From Halopseudomonas maritima (lineage in GTDB: Bacteria; Pseudomonadota; Gammaproteobacteria; Pseudomonadales; Pseudomonadaceae), in assembly GCF_021545785.1 (NCBI RefSeq), contig NZ_CP079801.1, forward strand, positions 3,344,001 to 3,408,000: a DNA stretch of 64,000 nt, written 5' to 3'. Shown piece by piece: positions 41,429 through 49,968 of the stretch. The notes below the pieces were generated by a model, which did no database searches, was not told the DNA's origin, and worked only from the letters and a program-made list of their open reading frames with translations. The number at the start of each line of letters is the position of its first letter. Within the stretch, counting starts at the first letter, position 1. The translations under genes were made by a program, and so were the position numbers.

Positions 41429-43147
41429 ATGCATCCGACTCTGTTGCTTTCCGTTGGCCAGTCATCCAGTGCGGGTATCAAGCCGCAGAACCAGGACTTC
41501 TCGGCCGTGCTGGTGCCGCAAGGCAGTGCGCTGTTCAGCAAGGGCGCGGTGCTGGCGCTGGCCGATGGCATTAGCTCCAGTCTGGTCAGCCAGGAGGCCG
41601 CACAGGCAGCGGTGAACGGCTTTGTGCAGGATTACTATTGCACCTCCGAGGCCTGGTCGGTGCGCCAGGCCGGGCAGCGGGTTTTGCTGGCGCTCAATTC
41701 ATGGCTGCATGCCCAAAGCCGGCGCAGTCAGTACTGTTATGACCGTGATCGTGGCTATGTGTGTACCTTCAGCGCGCTGGTCATCAAGTCCACCACGGCG
41801 CACCTGTTTCACATTGGTGATGCCCGGGTGTATCGGGTGCATGCAGGCAGTCTCGAACAGTTGACCGAAGATCACCGGGTCTGGATTGGTGAAAACAGCC
41901 ATCTGGCCCGTGCGCTGGGCATCAATGACCGGCTGGAAGTCGATTATCAGAGTCTGCCGTTGCGTGTTGGTGATCTATTTCTGCTGGCCACCGACGGGCT
42001 CTACGAGTTTATCGAGGCGGCCGACGTCAGCCGGCAGTTGGCCCGCGCCGGAGGTGATCTGCAACAGGCGGCCGAGGCGCTGGTCACGCTGGCGCTAAAC
42101 AATGGCAGTGACGACAACCTGACCCTGCAATTGCTGCGCGTTGATGCGCTGCCTATGGCGCAGGCGAGTGAGCTGCACCAGCAGCTGGATGATCTGCCGC
42201 TAACCCCGATGCTGCAAGCAGGCAGCGATTTCGACGGCTTCCGCGTGCTGCGCCAGCTGCACGCCAGTGCGCGTAGTCACGTGTATTTAGTCGAGGACCG
42301 CGATAGCGGCGAGCAGGTGGTGCTCAAGGCGTTGGCTACCGACCAGCAAGGTGATCGCGCTGCGCAGGAGCGCCTGCTGACCGAGGAGTGGATAGCTCGG
42401 CGCATCAACAGCCCGCATGTGTTGCGCGCCGCGCTGCCTGAGCGGCGGCGCGGTTACCTGTACAGCCTCAGCGAATACCTGGACGGCCAGACCCTGGAGC
42501 AGTGGATGCGCGACAACCCCGAGCCGGAGCTGCAGCAGGTGCGCGACATCATTGAGCAGGTTGCTCGTGGCCTGCGCGCCTTCCATCGGTTGGAAATGCT
42601 GCACCAGGACTTGCGCCCGGCCAACATCCTGATTGAGCGCAGCGGCTGCGTGCGCATCATCGACTTTGGCGCGGTGCAGGTGGCCGGTTTGCTGGAAAGC
42701 GGCCTGCAGCAGCGCGGCGAGCTTCTGGGCACCGCGCAGTACACCGCGCCCGAGTACTTTCTTGGCGAGGGGGGGAGTGACCGCTCCGACCAGTTCTCGC
42801 TGGCAGTCATTGCCTATCAGATGCTCAGTGGCCGGCTGCCCTACGGCACGGGGGTGTCCGCCGCACGCAGCCGGGCGGCGCAGAACCGCCTCAGCTACCA
42901 GTCAGTCCTTAGCCCGACTCGCTCGCTACCAGCCTGGATCGACGCTGTGCTGCGCCGCGCCCTGCAACTGGACCCGGCCAAGCGTTTTGCCGATGTCGAT
43001 GAGTTTGTCTTTGAGCTGCGCCAACCCAGCGCTGCCAGCCTGGCTACGGGTAAGGCGCCGCTGCTGGAGCGCGACCCGGTGCTGTTCTGGCAGTTGGTGT
43101 CGCTGGGGTTGGGCGCTGCGCTGCTGGTGAGTTTGACGCGCTTCTGA
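41429..43147 (+). CDS. Bifunctional PP2C phosphatase/serine-threonine kinase
   Basis: A 572-residue fusion. Residues 1 to about 240 are a PP2C phosphatase: KPQNQDFSAVL, LADGISSS, HIGDARVYR, LATDGLYEF and GSDDNLT with metal-binding Asp residues. Residues about 265-520 are a Hanks-type kinase: VVLKALA (Lys), HQDLRPANILI (HQD in place of HRD), IDFGAVQ and YTAPEYF. The C-terminus ends in a hydrophobic anchor (FWQLVSLGLGAALLVSLTRF). P. aeruginosa has a kinase gene in the same place next to nirBD and the nitrate transporter, so a role in signalling or in controlling nitrogen-oxide assimilation is inferred. HQD instead of HRD suggests a non-RD kinase. Last gene of the nir cluster. Confidence 0.88.
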   Translation: MHPTLLLSVGQSSSAGIKPQNQDFSAVLVPQGSALFSKGAVLALADGISSSLVSQEAAQAAVNGFVQDYYCTSEAWSVRQAGQRVLLALNSWLHAQSRRSQYCYDRDRGYVCTFSALVIKSTTAHLFHIGDARVYRVHAGSLEQLTEDHRVWIGENSHLARALGINDRLEVDYQSLPLRVGDLFLLATDGLYEFIEAADVSRQLARAGGDLQQAAEALVTLALNNGSDDNLTLQLLRVDALPMAQASELHQQLDDLPLTPMLQAGSDFDGFRVLRQLHASARSHVYLVEDRDSGEQVVLKALATDQQGDRAAQERLLTEEWIARRINSPHVLRAALPERRRGYLYSLSEYLDGQTLEQWMRDNPEPELQQVRDIIEQVARGLRAFHRLEMLHQDLRPANILIERSGCVRIIDFGAVQVAGLLESGLQQRGELLGTAQYTAPEYFLGEGGSDRSDQFSLAVIAYQMLSGRLPYGTGVSAARSRAAQNRLSYQSVLSPTRSLPAWIDAVLRRALQLDPAKRFADVDEFVFELRQPSAASLATGKAPLLERDPVLFWQLVSLGLGAALLVSLTRF

Positions 43148-43359
43148 GACAGCGTGGGTAGCCTTGTTACATTTCTGCTTTGCTTAATTTTGGCGCATTT
43201 TCTAACCCGGACTAGACTCCTGTAAGTCGGCTGCGACCGACGGCGTGGGCGAGAGTGCAGGATGCAGAGGGTGTACGCGACGCTGTTGGCCGATCCAAAC
43301 TACCCTCTCTCTGCTGGCGCCCGGCAATCTCGACAACAAGTCCAAGAGAGGGATTCTTC

Positions 43360-45711
43360 ATGGCCTGCCCAAGAGTTTTGCTATCCATTCCTGTGTTGTC
43401 TATCGCCCTTAGTGGCTGTCTTTCCAGTAGCGATTCTGACGATGATCCGGTGCGCCCAAACTTGCAGCTAGGGGTGTTATCCAGCGCGCTCGACCAGGTG
43501 ACCGGTGATGATGTGCTTGTGACTATCGAGGGTGACCTGGATGTGGTTGATGCGGAGCTGGACAACCTGGAGCTGTGGCTGAACGATGCCGAGATCGAGC
43601 CGACCCGGATGGTCGAGCGTAACGGTCGATTGGAAATACTGGTCGAGGGGCTGACGCTCGGCGAAAACCGTCTGGAGCTGCATCACAGCCGCTTTGGCGA
43701 GCTGAACAACATGACACTGACAGCCTACCCAGAGACCGGGCCGGTGTTTTCTGGACCGCAACAGTATCCCTTTGTCTGCAGCGTAGTAGGGCAACTGGGT
43801 ATCCAGCCGCTGGTCGACAACCAGGAGGGCGGTTTCCCGGTTTACGAGGACGAGACGGTGGTAGGTTACAGCCGTGACTGCACCATTGAACCTCGGGTGG
43901 AGTTTCTCTACAGGACTACCGGTGGCAGTTACGCAGCGCTGCCGGCAGACCGCAGCCGTCCGGCCGACATGGCGACGACCACCCTGACCGACGGACGGGA
44001 GGTGGATTTTGTCGTGCGCCGTGAGGTTGGCACTCTGAACCGCTTTATCTACAGTTTTGCCACCCTGGCTGACCGCAGTGATGCTGAGGACGCCGCCAGT
44101 ACCGAGCTGTGGAACGGCCGCTTGCTGTATCACTTTGAGGGCGGGGTTGGTATCGGGCATAGTCAGGGCCGGCTAAGCGGTGATGCGCTCACCCCGGAAG
44201 TGCTCGGCTTGGGCTATGCGGTGATCTACTCTACCGGCACCCGTGCCAGTACCCACTACAATCTGCAACTGGGCGGTGAGACCGCGCTGATGACCAAGGA
44301 GCACTTCGTCAAGCGCTTCGGTGTGCCTGACTACACCGTGGCCATTGGCGGCTCTGGCGGAGCGATTCAGCAATATGTTTACTCGCAGAACCACCCGGGT
44401 TTGATTGATGCCGGGGTGCCGCAATACGCCTACCCGGACATGGTGACCCAGACCATTCATATCGGCGACTGCGAGTTGCTGGAGCACTATATGGATGCCA
44501 CCGATCGCGCCAACTCGCGTTGGCAGACCACCGAGAACCGCAGCCTGCTGGTCGGCCTGAATGCCACGGATGCCTATGCCGATCCGTTGTACGACACCAA
44601 GCGCACCCTCGGCTACGCCAGCGCACCGGGCATGTCTGAGTGCGTCCCGGCCTGGCGCGGGCTAACTCCGCTGACCATGAATCCGCTGTACGGACAGGCG
44701 CCGTATCAGGAGCAGATGCAGCCGCCGGAAATCATGGCGGATGTGCACTGGACGCATTTTGATGATTTACGCAACGTATATGGCGTAGATGGCGAGGGTG
44801 AACCGCGCACGCTGTTTGATAACGTCGGCGTGCAATACGGCTTGTTGCCACTGCGAAGAGGGCAGATTACTCCGGCCGAGTTCCTGCGCTTGAACGCCCT
44901 GATTGGCGGTTGGAAACAGCCGAGTGAGATGGTCCAAGAGGGCGCGCCGTTCCTGCCGCCGAACACCCCGGAAAACTTCGATCCCTGGAGTCGTCGCAAC
45001 ATGAACCTCAGTGCCGACGGGGTTGCACCTGCGCCGCGCACCGAGGGCGACCCGCTGGCGATGAACGCCGCCTATGAGCAAGGCATCGTGTTTGATGGGC
45101 AGTTGAATATTCCGGTAGTTGATTGGCGGCATTATCTGGAGGAGGTGCTGGATATGCACAATAGTCACCAATCCTTCTCGGCACGTCAGCGTATTCTGAA
45201 CCGCATGGGCCACGCTGATAATCAGGTGATCTGGTTTACTGATAGCCGCCCAACCGACACCAGCAATCCAGCCAGGCCGCGGCCGCAGCGCAACTTTGAC
45301 CAAACCTGGATGGCGCTGGAGTTGCTGGACGAGTGGTTAAACAATATCCGCGAGAACCCCGAGCGCAGCATCGGCGAAAACCGCCCGGCGACTGCGCTAG
45401 ACAGCTGTTTCAACACTGACGGCAGCCTGATCGCGGAGGGTGACAACGTATGGGATGGCATCATCAACGAGCAGCCAGCAGGGGCCTGTACCCAGCAGTT
45501 CCCGACCTATAGCACCTCGCGAATGCAGGCAGGTGGGCCGATTGAAGGCAGTATCTTCAAGTGTGCGCTCAAGCCGGTAGCCAGTGCGCTCAGCGATGGC
45601 ACCTATGGCACCTGGGTTCCGGACTCCGATGAGATCGCCCAGCTCAATGCGATCTTCCCGCAGGGTGTATGCGATTACAGTGAGCCTGATCAAGGGCGGC
45701 CGGAAAGCTGA
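43360..45711 (+). CDS. DUF6351 family lipoprotein (putative hydrolase)
   Basis: 783 residues with a lipoprotein signal (SIPVLSIALSGC, Cys at the lipobox) followed by an acidic linker (SSSDSDDDP). The middle holds GGSGGAIQQY, a nucleophile-elbow GxSxG within an alpha/beta-hydrolase-like region. I assign DUF6351, a family of large exported proteins whose activity I cannot state. The ATG at 43360 opens the signal and has GAGAGGG eight bases ahead; the frame from 43255 is spurious. It stands alone with a terminator after it. Long-chain or polymeric ester hydrolysis is possible, but that is inference. Confidence 0.75.
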   Translation: MACPRVLLSIPVLSIALSGCLSSSDSDDDPVRPNLQLGVLSSALDQVTGDDVLVTIEGDLDVVDAELDNLELWLNDAEIEPTRMVERNGRLEILVEGLTLGENRLELHHSRFGELNNMTLTAYPETGPVFSGPQQYPFVCSVVGQLGIQPLVDNQEGGFPVYEDETVVGYSRDCTIEPRVEFLYRTTGGSYAALPADRSRPADMATTTLTDGREVDFVVRREVGTLNRFIYSFATLADRSDAEDAASTELWNGRLLYHFEGGVGIGHSQGRLSGDALTPEVLGLGYAVIYSTGTRASTHYNLQLGGETALMTKEHFVKRFGVPDYTVAIGGSGGAIQQYVYSQNHPGLIDAGVPQYAYPDMVTQTIHIGDCELLEHYMDATDRANSRWQTTENRSLLVGLNATDAYADPLYDTKRTLGYASAPGMSECVPAWRGLTPLTMNPLYGQAPYQEQMQPPEIMADVHWTHFDDLRNVYGVDGEGEPRTLFDNVGVQYGLLPLRRGQITPAEFLRLNALIGGWKQPSEMVQEGAPFLPPNTPENFDPWSRRNMNLSADGVAPAPRTEGDPLAMNAAYEQGIVFDGQLNIPVVDWRHYLEEVLDMHNSHQSFSARQRILNRMGHADNQVIWFTDSRPTDTSNPARPRPQRNFDQTWMALELLDEWLNNIRENPERSIGENRPATALDSCFNTDGSLIAEGDNVWDGIINEQPAGACTQQFPTYSTSRMQAGGPIEGSIFKCALKPVASALSDGTYGTWVPDSDEIAQLNAIFPQGVCDYSEPDQGRPES

Positions 45712-45725
45712 GTCACCGAGATGAT

Positions 45726-45773
45726 GGTCGGGCTAATGCCCGACCACTCAAGGCGCCGCGAGGCGCCTTTTTT
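45726..45773 (+). terminator. Double hairpin terminator after the DUF6351 gene
   Basis: Two hairpins in series: GGTCGGGC/GCCCGACC around TAAT (45726-45745), then AAGGCGCC/GGCGCCTT around GCGA with a six-T tract (45750-45773). Confidence 0.9.
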
Positions 45774-45846
45774 GTGCGCAATTTCCTTCAATACACGCGA
45801 GTGCCATTGCGTCAGCATGCCGCTGTTCGGGTCATGAGGGCGTACC

Positions 45847-46434
45847 ATGCTGTCGCTGTGGTTATCGATGTTGGCGTTTATTCTGGTGGGTTCAATCGCG
45901 CCGGGGCCGGTTTGTGTGGTGACGGTCAGCAGTGCGGCACGGGTCGGCTTGCCAGGGGCCATGCCCTATGTGGTAGGCGCCTCGCTGGGCTATGCGCTGA
46001 TGGTATTGCTGCTGGGGCTAGGCTTGCTTGGCAGCCTGGCGCAAAATCCGCAGGTGTTGCAGGGGCTGGCCTGGGTTGGCGCGGCCTACATGCTGTACTT
46101 GGCTTGGCGGCTTGCGAGGGCAAAGCCGGGGTTGCCGCGGGCAGATAACGCCAGGGTGCCTGGCTTTTGGGCTGGCGCCCTGGCGCAGTGGCTCAACCCC
46201 AAGGCGTGGCTGTACTCCCTGTCGGGGCTGGGGTTGTTCGTCAGCAATCAGGCGCAGTCGTTGGCGGTTTTCTGTATGGTGTCGTTGCTGGTTTGTCTGT
46301 TTGGTGTGGGGTGCTGGGCGGTGCTGGGGCATTTGCTGGGTGGCCGCCTGCCAAGTGTGCGGGCAATGCGCGTATTCAACCTGTTGATGGCGTTGTTGCT
46401 GGTGCTCAGCGTAATGCTGATTCTGTGGCGGTGA
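45847..46434 (+). CDS. LysE family translocator
   Basis: A 195-residue inner-membrane exporter of the LysE/RhtB family with about six helices. It starts AFILVGSIAPGPVCVVTVSSA, the conserved PGP region of the family, then GASLGYALMVLLLGLG and GAAYMLYLAWRLAR. Such proteins export amino acids or related small molecules. The gene is directly followed, nine bases later, by an AraC regulator on the same strand, a pairing common for exporters induced by their own substrate. Substrate unknown. Confidence 0.85.
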   Translation: MLSLWLSMLAFILVGSIAPGPVCVVTVSSAARVGLPGAMPYVVGASLGYALMVLLLGLGLLGSLAQNPQVLQGLAWVGAAYMLYLAWRLARAKPGLPRADNARVPGFWAGALAQWLNPKAWLYSLSGLGLFVSNQAQSLAVFCMVSLLVCLFGVGCWAVLGHLLGGRLPSVRAMRVFNLLMALLLVLSVMLILWR

Positions 46435-46443
46435 GAAGGTGAG

Positions 46444-47253
46444 ATGAACATGTCGCAAGAGCAATTTCTTCAGCGTAGCCCAGCGCTGCCGCTGGTTGAG
46501 CTGCGGCAGGCAGATCGCTCCAGCGCGTGTTATCAGGCGCACACGCACGACGAGTTTTCCTTTGGTGTGATCGACCAGGGGCACACGGCCTACCGCAACC
46601 GTCAACGCCTTGAGCGTATCGGTGCGGGCAGCATGGTGACGGTCAATCCGGGTGAGGTGCACTCGTGCAACCCGGCGGCCGGTCAGTGGTCGTATCGCAT
46701 GCTGTTTGTTGATGCCCACTGGTTGGGCTCTTTGCAGCGCGAGACCTTTGGCGGCAGCGCTGACTATCAGGGCTTTCCGGATGTTTGCAGTGTGACGGGG
46801 CGAGCGCAGTTCGACGGGCTGTACGCCAGCCTGCAGCGCTCAGACGGCGCGCTGGAAGCGCAAGGGCGGCTGGTCGAGTTATTGCACCCGCTGTTCAGCC
46901 GCGCTCAGGAGCACACCCCAACGCTGCATCAGAGCGGCCTGCAGCGCGCGCGGGAGTTGATCATGGATCGGCTTGGCAGCAATCTGCAATTGGAGGAGCT
47001 GGCCGAAGCGGCTGAGCTTAATCGTTATCAGCTGATTCGCGGTTTCAAGCGGCTGTACGGTCAGGCGCCGCATGCGTATCAATTGGATGCGCGGATCAAG
47101 CAAGCGCGTTCACGCTTGCGCACTGAGCCGGTCAGTCTGAACCACCTGGCGCTGGATCTGGGCTTTGCCGATCAGGCGCATTTTCAGCGTCACTTCAAAT
47201 TACGTACTGCGCTGACGCCCGGCCAGTACCGGGCGTTTCACCAGGCCACCTGA
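46444..47253 (+). CDS. AraC family regulator next to LysE
   Basis: A 269-residue AraC-type regulator with an N-terminal cupin-like sensing domain (HTHDEFSFGVIDQG, PGEVHSCNP) and a C-terminal double helix-turn-helix (LEELAEAAELNRYQLIRGFKR and LALDLGFADQAHFQRHF). It belongs to the AraC group paired with LysE-type exporters and lies in one operon with the LysE gene. It is unrelated to the OruR-type regulators at 12-18 kb. An ATG at 46450 with AAGGTG nine bases ahead is an alternative start. A bidirectional terminator follows. Confidence 0.85.
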   Translation: MNMSQEQFLQRSPALPLVELRQADRSSACYQAHTHDEFSFGVIDQGHTAYRNRQRLERIGAGSMVTVNPGEVHSCNPAAGQWSYRMLFVDAHWLGSLQRETFGGSADYQGFPDVCSVTGRAQFDGLYASLQRSDGALEAQGRLVELLHPLFSRAQEHTPTLHQSGLQRARELIMDRLGSNLQLEELAEAAELNRYQLIRGFKRLYGQAPHAYQLDARIKQARSRLRTEPVSLNHLALDLGFADQAHFQRHFKLRTALTPGQYRAFHQAT

Positions 47254-47268
47254 ACGCCTCTCTGAAAC

Positions 47269-47301
47269 AATACAGGCGCCGTAAAGGCGCCTGTATTGTT
47301 T
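47269..47301. terminator. Bidirectional terminator between AraC and phytase-like genes
   Basis: AATACAGGCGCC (47269-47280) and GGCGCCTGTATT (47286-47297) pair around GTAAA, between convergent genes, with TGTTT beyond. Confidence 0.85.
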
Positions 47302-47315
47302 GCCAGTCCAGCTGA

Positions 47316-48767
47316 TCAATCGACTGACAGGTCTACTTCTCGGATGTACAGGCGGCCTGCGTCGATGGTGGCGTCGTCGAGCATCTTTTGCTCCAGTACG
47401 CCGCCGGTGGACCAGGTGGCGAAGTCATCGTCGTTCAGCACGCCCAGGTGGCCGTTGTCGATGCGCCACAGGCCTTCCATTTTGTCGTGCGGGTAGTTGG
47501 CTTCAACCACCATGTCCAGCGCCAGTGTCTTGTCTACCGGGTAGATGCCGACCGCAGCTAGGGCTTCCCAGCCACCTTCCAGTACCACTTGCTCCAGCGT
47601 CTTGCCATTGATGGTCAGGCCGAGATCCGGGTCTTGCACCATGCCGGGCAGCAGCGCCACGGTTTCCAGGTTGGTGCCGGTAGACAGGTCAATGCGGTAA
47701 ACCTGCTTCTGCGCATCGGGCGTGACGCCGGCTGCGCCGTTCGGGCCACCGTAGAGGAAGCTGCCATCACGCTCCAGAACCAGAAAGTCGGTAGCGCTCA
47801 AGCCGACCATCTCCGAGTTGGAGTTGGCTGGCAGCTCCTGCCGGTAGAGGTACTGGCCGATCTCGTTGGTCTGCAGGTTGACGGTGACAATACGGGTGAT
47901 GGTGAGCGAGCGCACTGTGCGGTCCGGCAGGTCCATGGTGGACTGCATCAGGCCGACCAGCGTGGACTCATCCGGGGTGATGGCCAAGCCTTCCATGCCG
48001 CGATTGGCGCGGCGATAGGCGTACTCTGCCGGCAGGTTGATGCGGGTGCGTGTATCTGCCGCAAATGGGTTGATACGGTCGATCTCGCGGCCCTCGGCGT
48101 CAAAGTGAACCATGTGTGGGCCGTATTCGTCGCTGGCCCAGAAGCTGCCGTTGCGCAGCGCCACCAGACCTTCGCCATCTAGGCCGTAGTCGTCGAGTTT
48201 GATCGGGTTGGTTGCGGCATCGTAGGGCTGCATGGGGTCAACCACAATCGGTGTGCCATCGGGGTTGTAGGGCGTTTCACCGGTGCCGCCCAACGCGGAG
48301 GTATTGGGCAGACCGGTGATCAGGGTGCCGTCCGGGCGCTTGAGCAGGATGGTTGCCAACTGCTCGACACCGCCGCTGGCGATGATTCGGAAGTGGCCGA
48401 TGCGCGGAGTGTAATCGGCGACCGGGAATGACTTGCCAGAGCCGTAGGCGCCACCCACAAAGTCGGCGTTGGGGCCGCGGTCGGTCATGGCGTAGAACTC
48501 ACCGAGGTTGCTCGGGTGCGCGGTCATGGCCGAGCCGTAGCCACCGTTACGCACCTCGAACGGGGCCATGGTCTTGCCGTCGATCAGGTCATCACGCAGC
48601 ACCGCGAAGGGCAATTCGACCCCTGCCTGCGGGAAGGCGGCCAGGCGTGCGGCCAGCTCTTGCTCGGGGGTGGTTGCGGCGTCGTCGTCATTGCCGCTGT
48701 CGGAGTTACAGGCGCTCAGCAGCGCGCTGCCCAGCAGCAGCGCAGACAGCACTTTCCAGTTGGTCAT
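47316..48767 (-). CDS. Esterase-like activity of phytase family lipoprotein
   Basis: A 483-residue lipoprotein (lipobox LLSAC, then SDSGNDDDAATT). The mature part belongs to the family with phytase-like esterase domains: FYAMTDRGPNADF, YGLDGEGLVALRNGSFWASDEYGPHMVHFD, NRGMEGLAITPDE, and a C-terminal KMEGLWRIDNGHLGVLNDDDF, all typical beta-propeller motifs. It may release phosphate or other groups from organic substrates in the envelope. I chose ATG at 48767 (AAGGATG upstream) over the longer frame, since it opens the signal peptide. It lies between convergent AraC and a repeat-containing gap, likely as a single gene. Catalytic activity is not proven for the family. Confidence 0.82.
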   Translation of the reverse strand: MTNWKVLSALLLGSALLSACNSDSGNDDDAATTPEQELAARLAAFPQAGVELPFAVLRDDLIDGKTMAPFEVRNGGYGSAMTAHPSNLGEFYAMTDRGPNADFVGGAYGSGKSFPVADYTPRIGHFRIIASGGVEQLATILLKRPDGTLITGLPNTSALGGTGETPYNPDGTPIVVDPMQPYDAATNPIKLDDYGLDGEGLVALRNGSFWASDEYGPHMVHFDAEGREIDRINPFAADTRTRINLPAEYAYRRANRGMEGLAITPDESTLVGLMQSTMDLPDRTVRSLTITRIVTVNLQTNEIGQYLYRQELPANSNSEMVGLSATDFLVLERDGSFLYGGPNGAAGVTPDAQKQVYRIDLSTGTNLETVALLPGMVQDPDLGLTINGKTLEQVVLEGGWEALAAVGIYPVDKTLALDMVVEANYPHDKMEGLWRIDNGHLGVLNDDDFATWSTGGVLEQKMLDDATIDAGRLYIREVDLSVD

Positions 48768-48965
48768 TACATCATCCTTGTCATCGGCAGGGCGCCGGCG
48801 GCTGCCGTGCGCGAAGATCGGCAATCTAGCCCCGGGACGTGACAAAACAACGAACGCATGATGACCGTTTGAGGATCAGGCCGGTCCGCCGCTTAGGCGT
48901 TATGGCCTGGTGCAGAGGGGGCTGCATCCATGGCGGAGACGCCGTTGGTCTACTCCGCCCCCGTA

Positions 48966-49043
48966 GCATGGAGAACCGCGCAGCGTTCTCCGTGGGTTCA
49001 TTTGCCGACGCGCGGAGAAGCCTGCGGCGTTCTCCGCCCTACG
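48966..49043. repeat. Short imperfect-palindrome intergenic repeat (two units)
   Basis: The gap 48768-49087 has no gene. It contains GGAGAAC-N8-GTTCTCC (48970-48991) and CGGAGAA-N10-TTCTCCG (49013-49036), two related palindromes about 45 bases apart, ending in CCCTACG. This resembles a dispersed pseudomonad repeat with arms such as GTAGGGCGGAGAAC. The stretch 48768-48960 shows nothing else. Confidence 0.65.
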
Positions 49044-49087
49044 TCAGAGCCGCAATGCGCAGGCCCGCCGGTCCGCCGTGCCGTTGC

Positions 49088-49927
49088 TTATTGGGCCAGT
49101 TCGATATGCTCCGAATGAATCCGAATAACGCCCTTTTTCATCAAACCACCAATGGCCTTTTTGAAGTTGCTCTTGCTGACGCCGAAGGCATCGCTGATGG
49201 CCTCGGGACTGCTGCGATCACTCAGGGCCAGGTGACCACCGCTGGCCTGCAGGCGGTCGAGTATCTGCTGCTGCAGCAGGTCAGCGGCCCGGGCGCCGAC
49301 CGGCTGCAGGCTGAGGTTGATCTTGCCGTCGGGGCGCATCTCACGAATGTAGCCCTGCTCCTTGCGGCCCAGCTTGATCGGCCTGAAGGCTTCATTGCGG
49401 TGTACCAAACCCCAGTGTTCGCCATTGATGATGGCCTTGTAGCCCAGGTCGGTACGCTCGACCAGCAGCAGGTTGACCGCATCGCCGACCTTGTAGTTGG
49501 CCGGTGTCTTGTCCAGGTAGCGATCCAGACGGGTGGTCGCCAGCACCCGGCTGGTGTGCTTATCCAGATACAGGTAGGCGACGCAGTACTGGCCTTCTTC
49601 CAGTGGCTTTTTCAGCTCGGCAAAGGGCAGCAGCACATCCTTGGGCAGGCCCCAGTCGAGGAACAGACCGACTCGGTTGCGCGCGACGACTTTGAGGTTG
49701 GCGAAGTCGCCCACCTGCGCGCGGGGGCGCAGGGTGGTAGCAATGATGCGGTCTTCGCTGTCGAAGTAGACGAACACCCGCAGGCGGTCACCCACCTCGG
49801 TACTCTGATCCTTGGGTACATAGCGGTTGGGCAGCAGGATTTCGCCGTCTTCACCACCGTCCAGATAGAGCCCGAAGTCGGTGTGCTTGGTGATTTCCAG
49901 ATGATTGAAACGCCCAATGTCGGCCAT
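49088..49927 (-). CDS. CvfB family S1 RNA-binding protein
   Basis: 279 residues with S1-type RNA-binding domains and a C-terminal winged helix, as in CvfB/YitL. The N-terminal half shows GRFNHLEITKHTDFGLYLDG and VGDRLRVFVYFD, the next S1-like repeat FANLKVVARNRVGLFLDWGLPKDVLLP, and the C-terminal ISDAFGVSKSNFKKAIGGLMKKG is a typical winged-helix recognition region. Such proteins bind RNA and affect virulence and stress genes in Staphylococcus; the role in pseudomonads is not settled. It lies 41 bases after the Kef antiporter on the same strand and may share its transcript. Confidence 0.88.
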   Translation of the reverse strand: MADIGRFNHLEITKHTDFGLYLDGGEDGEILLPNRYVPKDQSTEVGDRLRVFVYFDSEDRIIATTLRPRAQVGDFANLKVVARNRVGLFLDWGLPKDVLLPFAELKKPLEEGQYCVAYLYLDKHTSRVLATTRLDRYLDKTPANYKVGDAVNLLLVERTDLGYKAIINGEHWGLVHRNEAFRPIKLGRKEQGYIREMRPDGKINLSLQPVGARAADLLQQQILDRLQASGGHLALSDRSSPEAISDAFGVSKSNFKKAIGGLMKKGVIRIHSEHIELAQ

Positions 49928-49968
49928 GCTGCTGCTCCTGATTGCGATAACCGCGCATTCTAGCAGGC

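Noticed and set aside
48839..49963. 374-codon plus-strand frame covering the repeat region and opposite CvfB
   Set aside because: It is antisense to a clear S1-domain gene, and its first part lies in a repeat.
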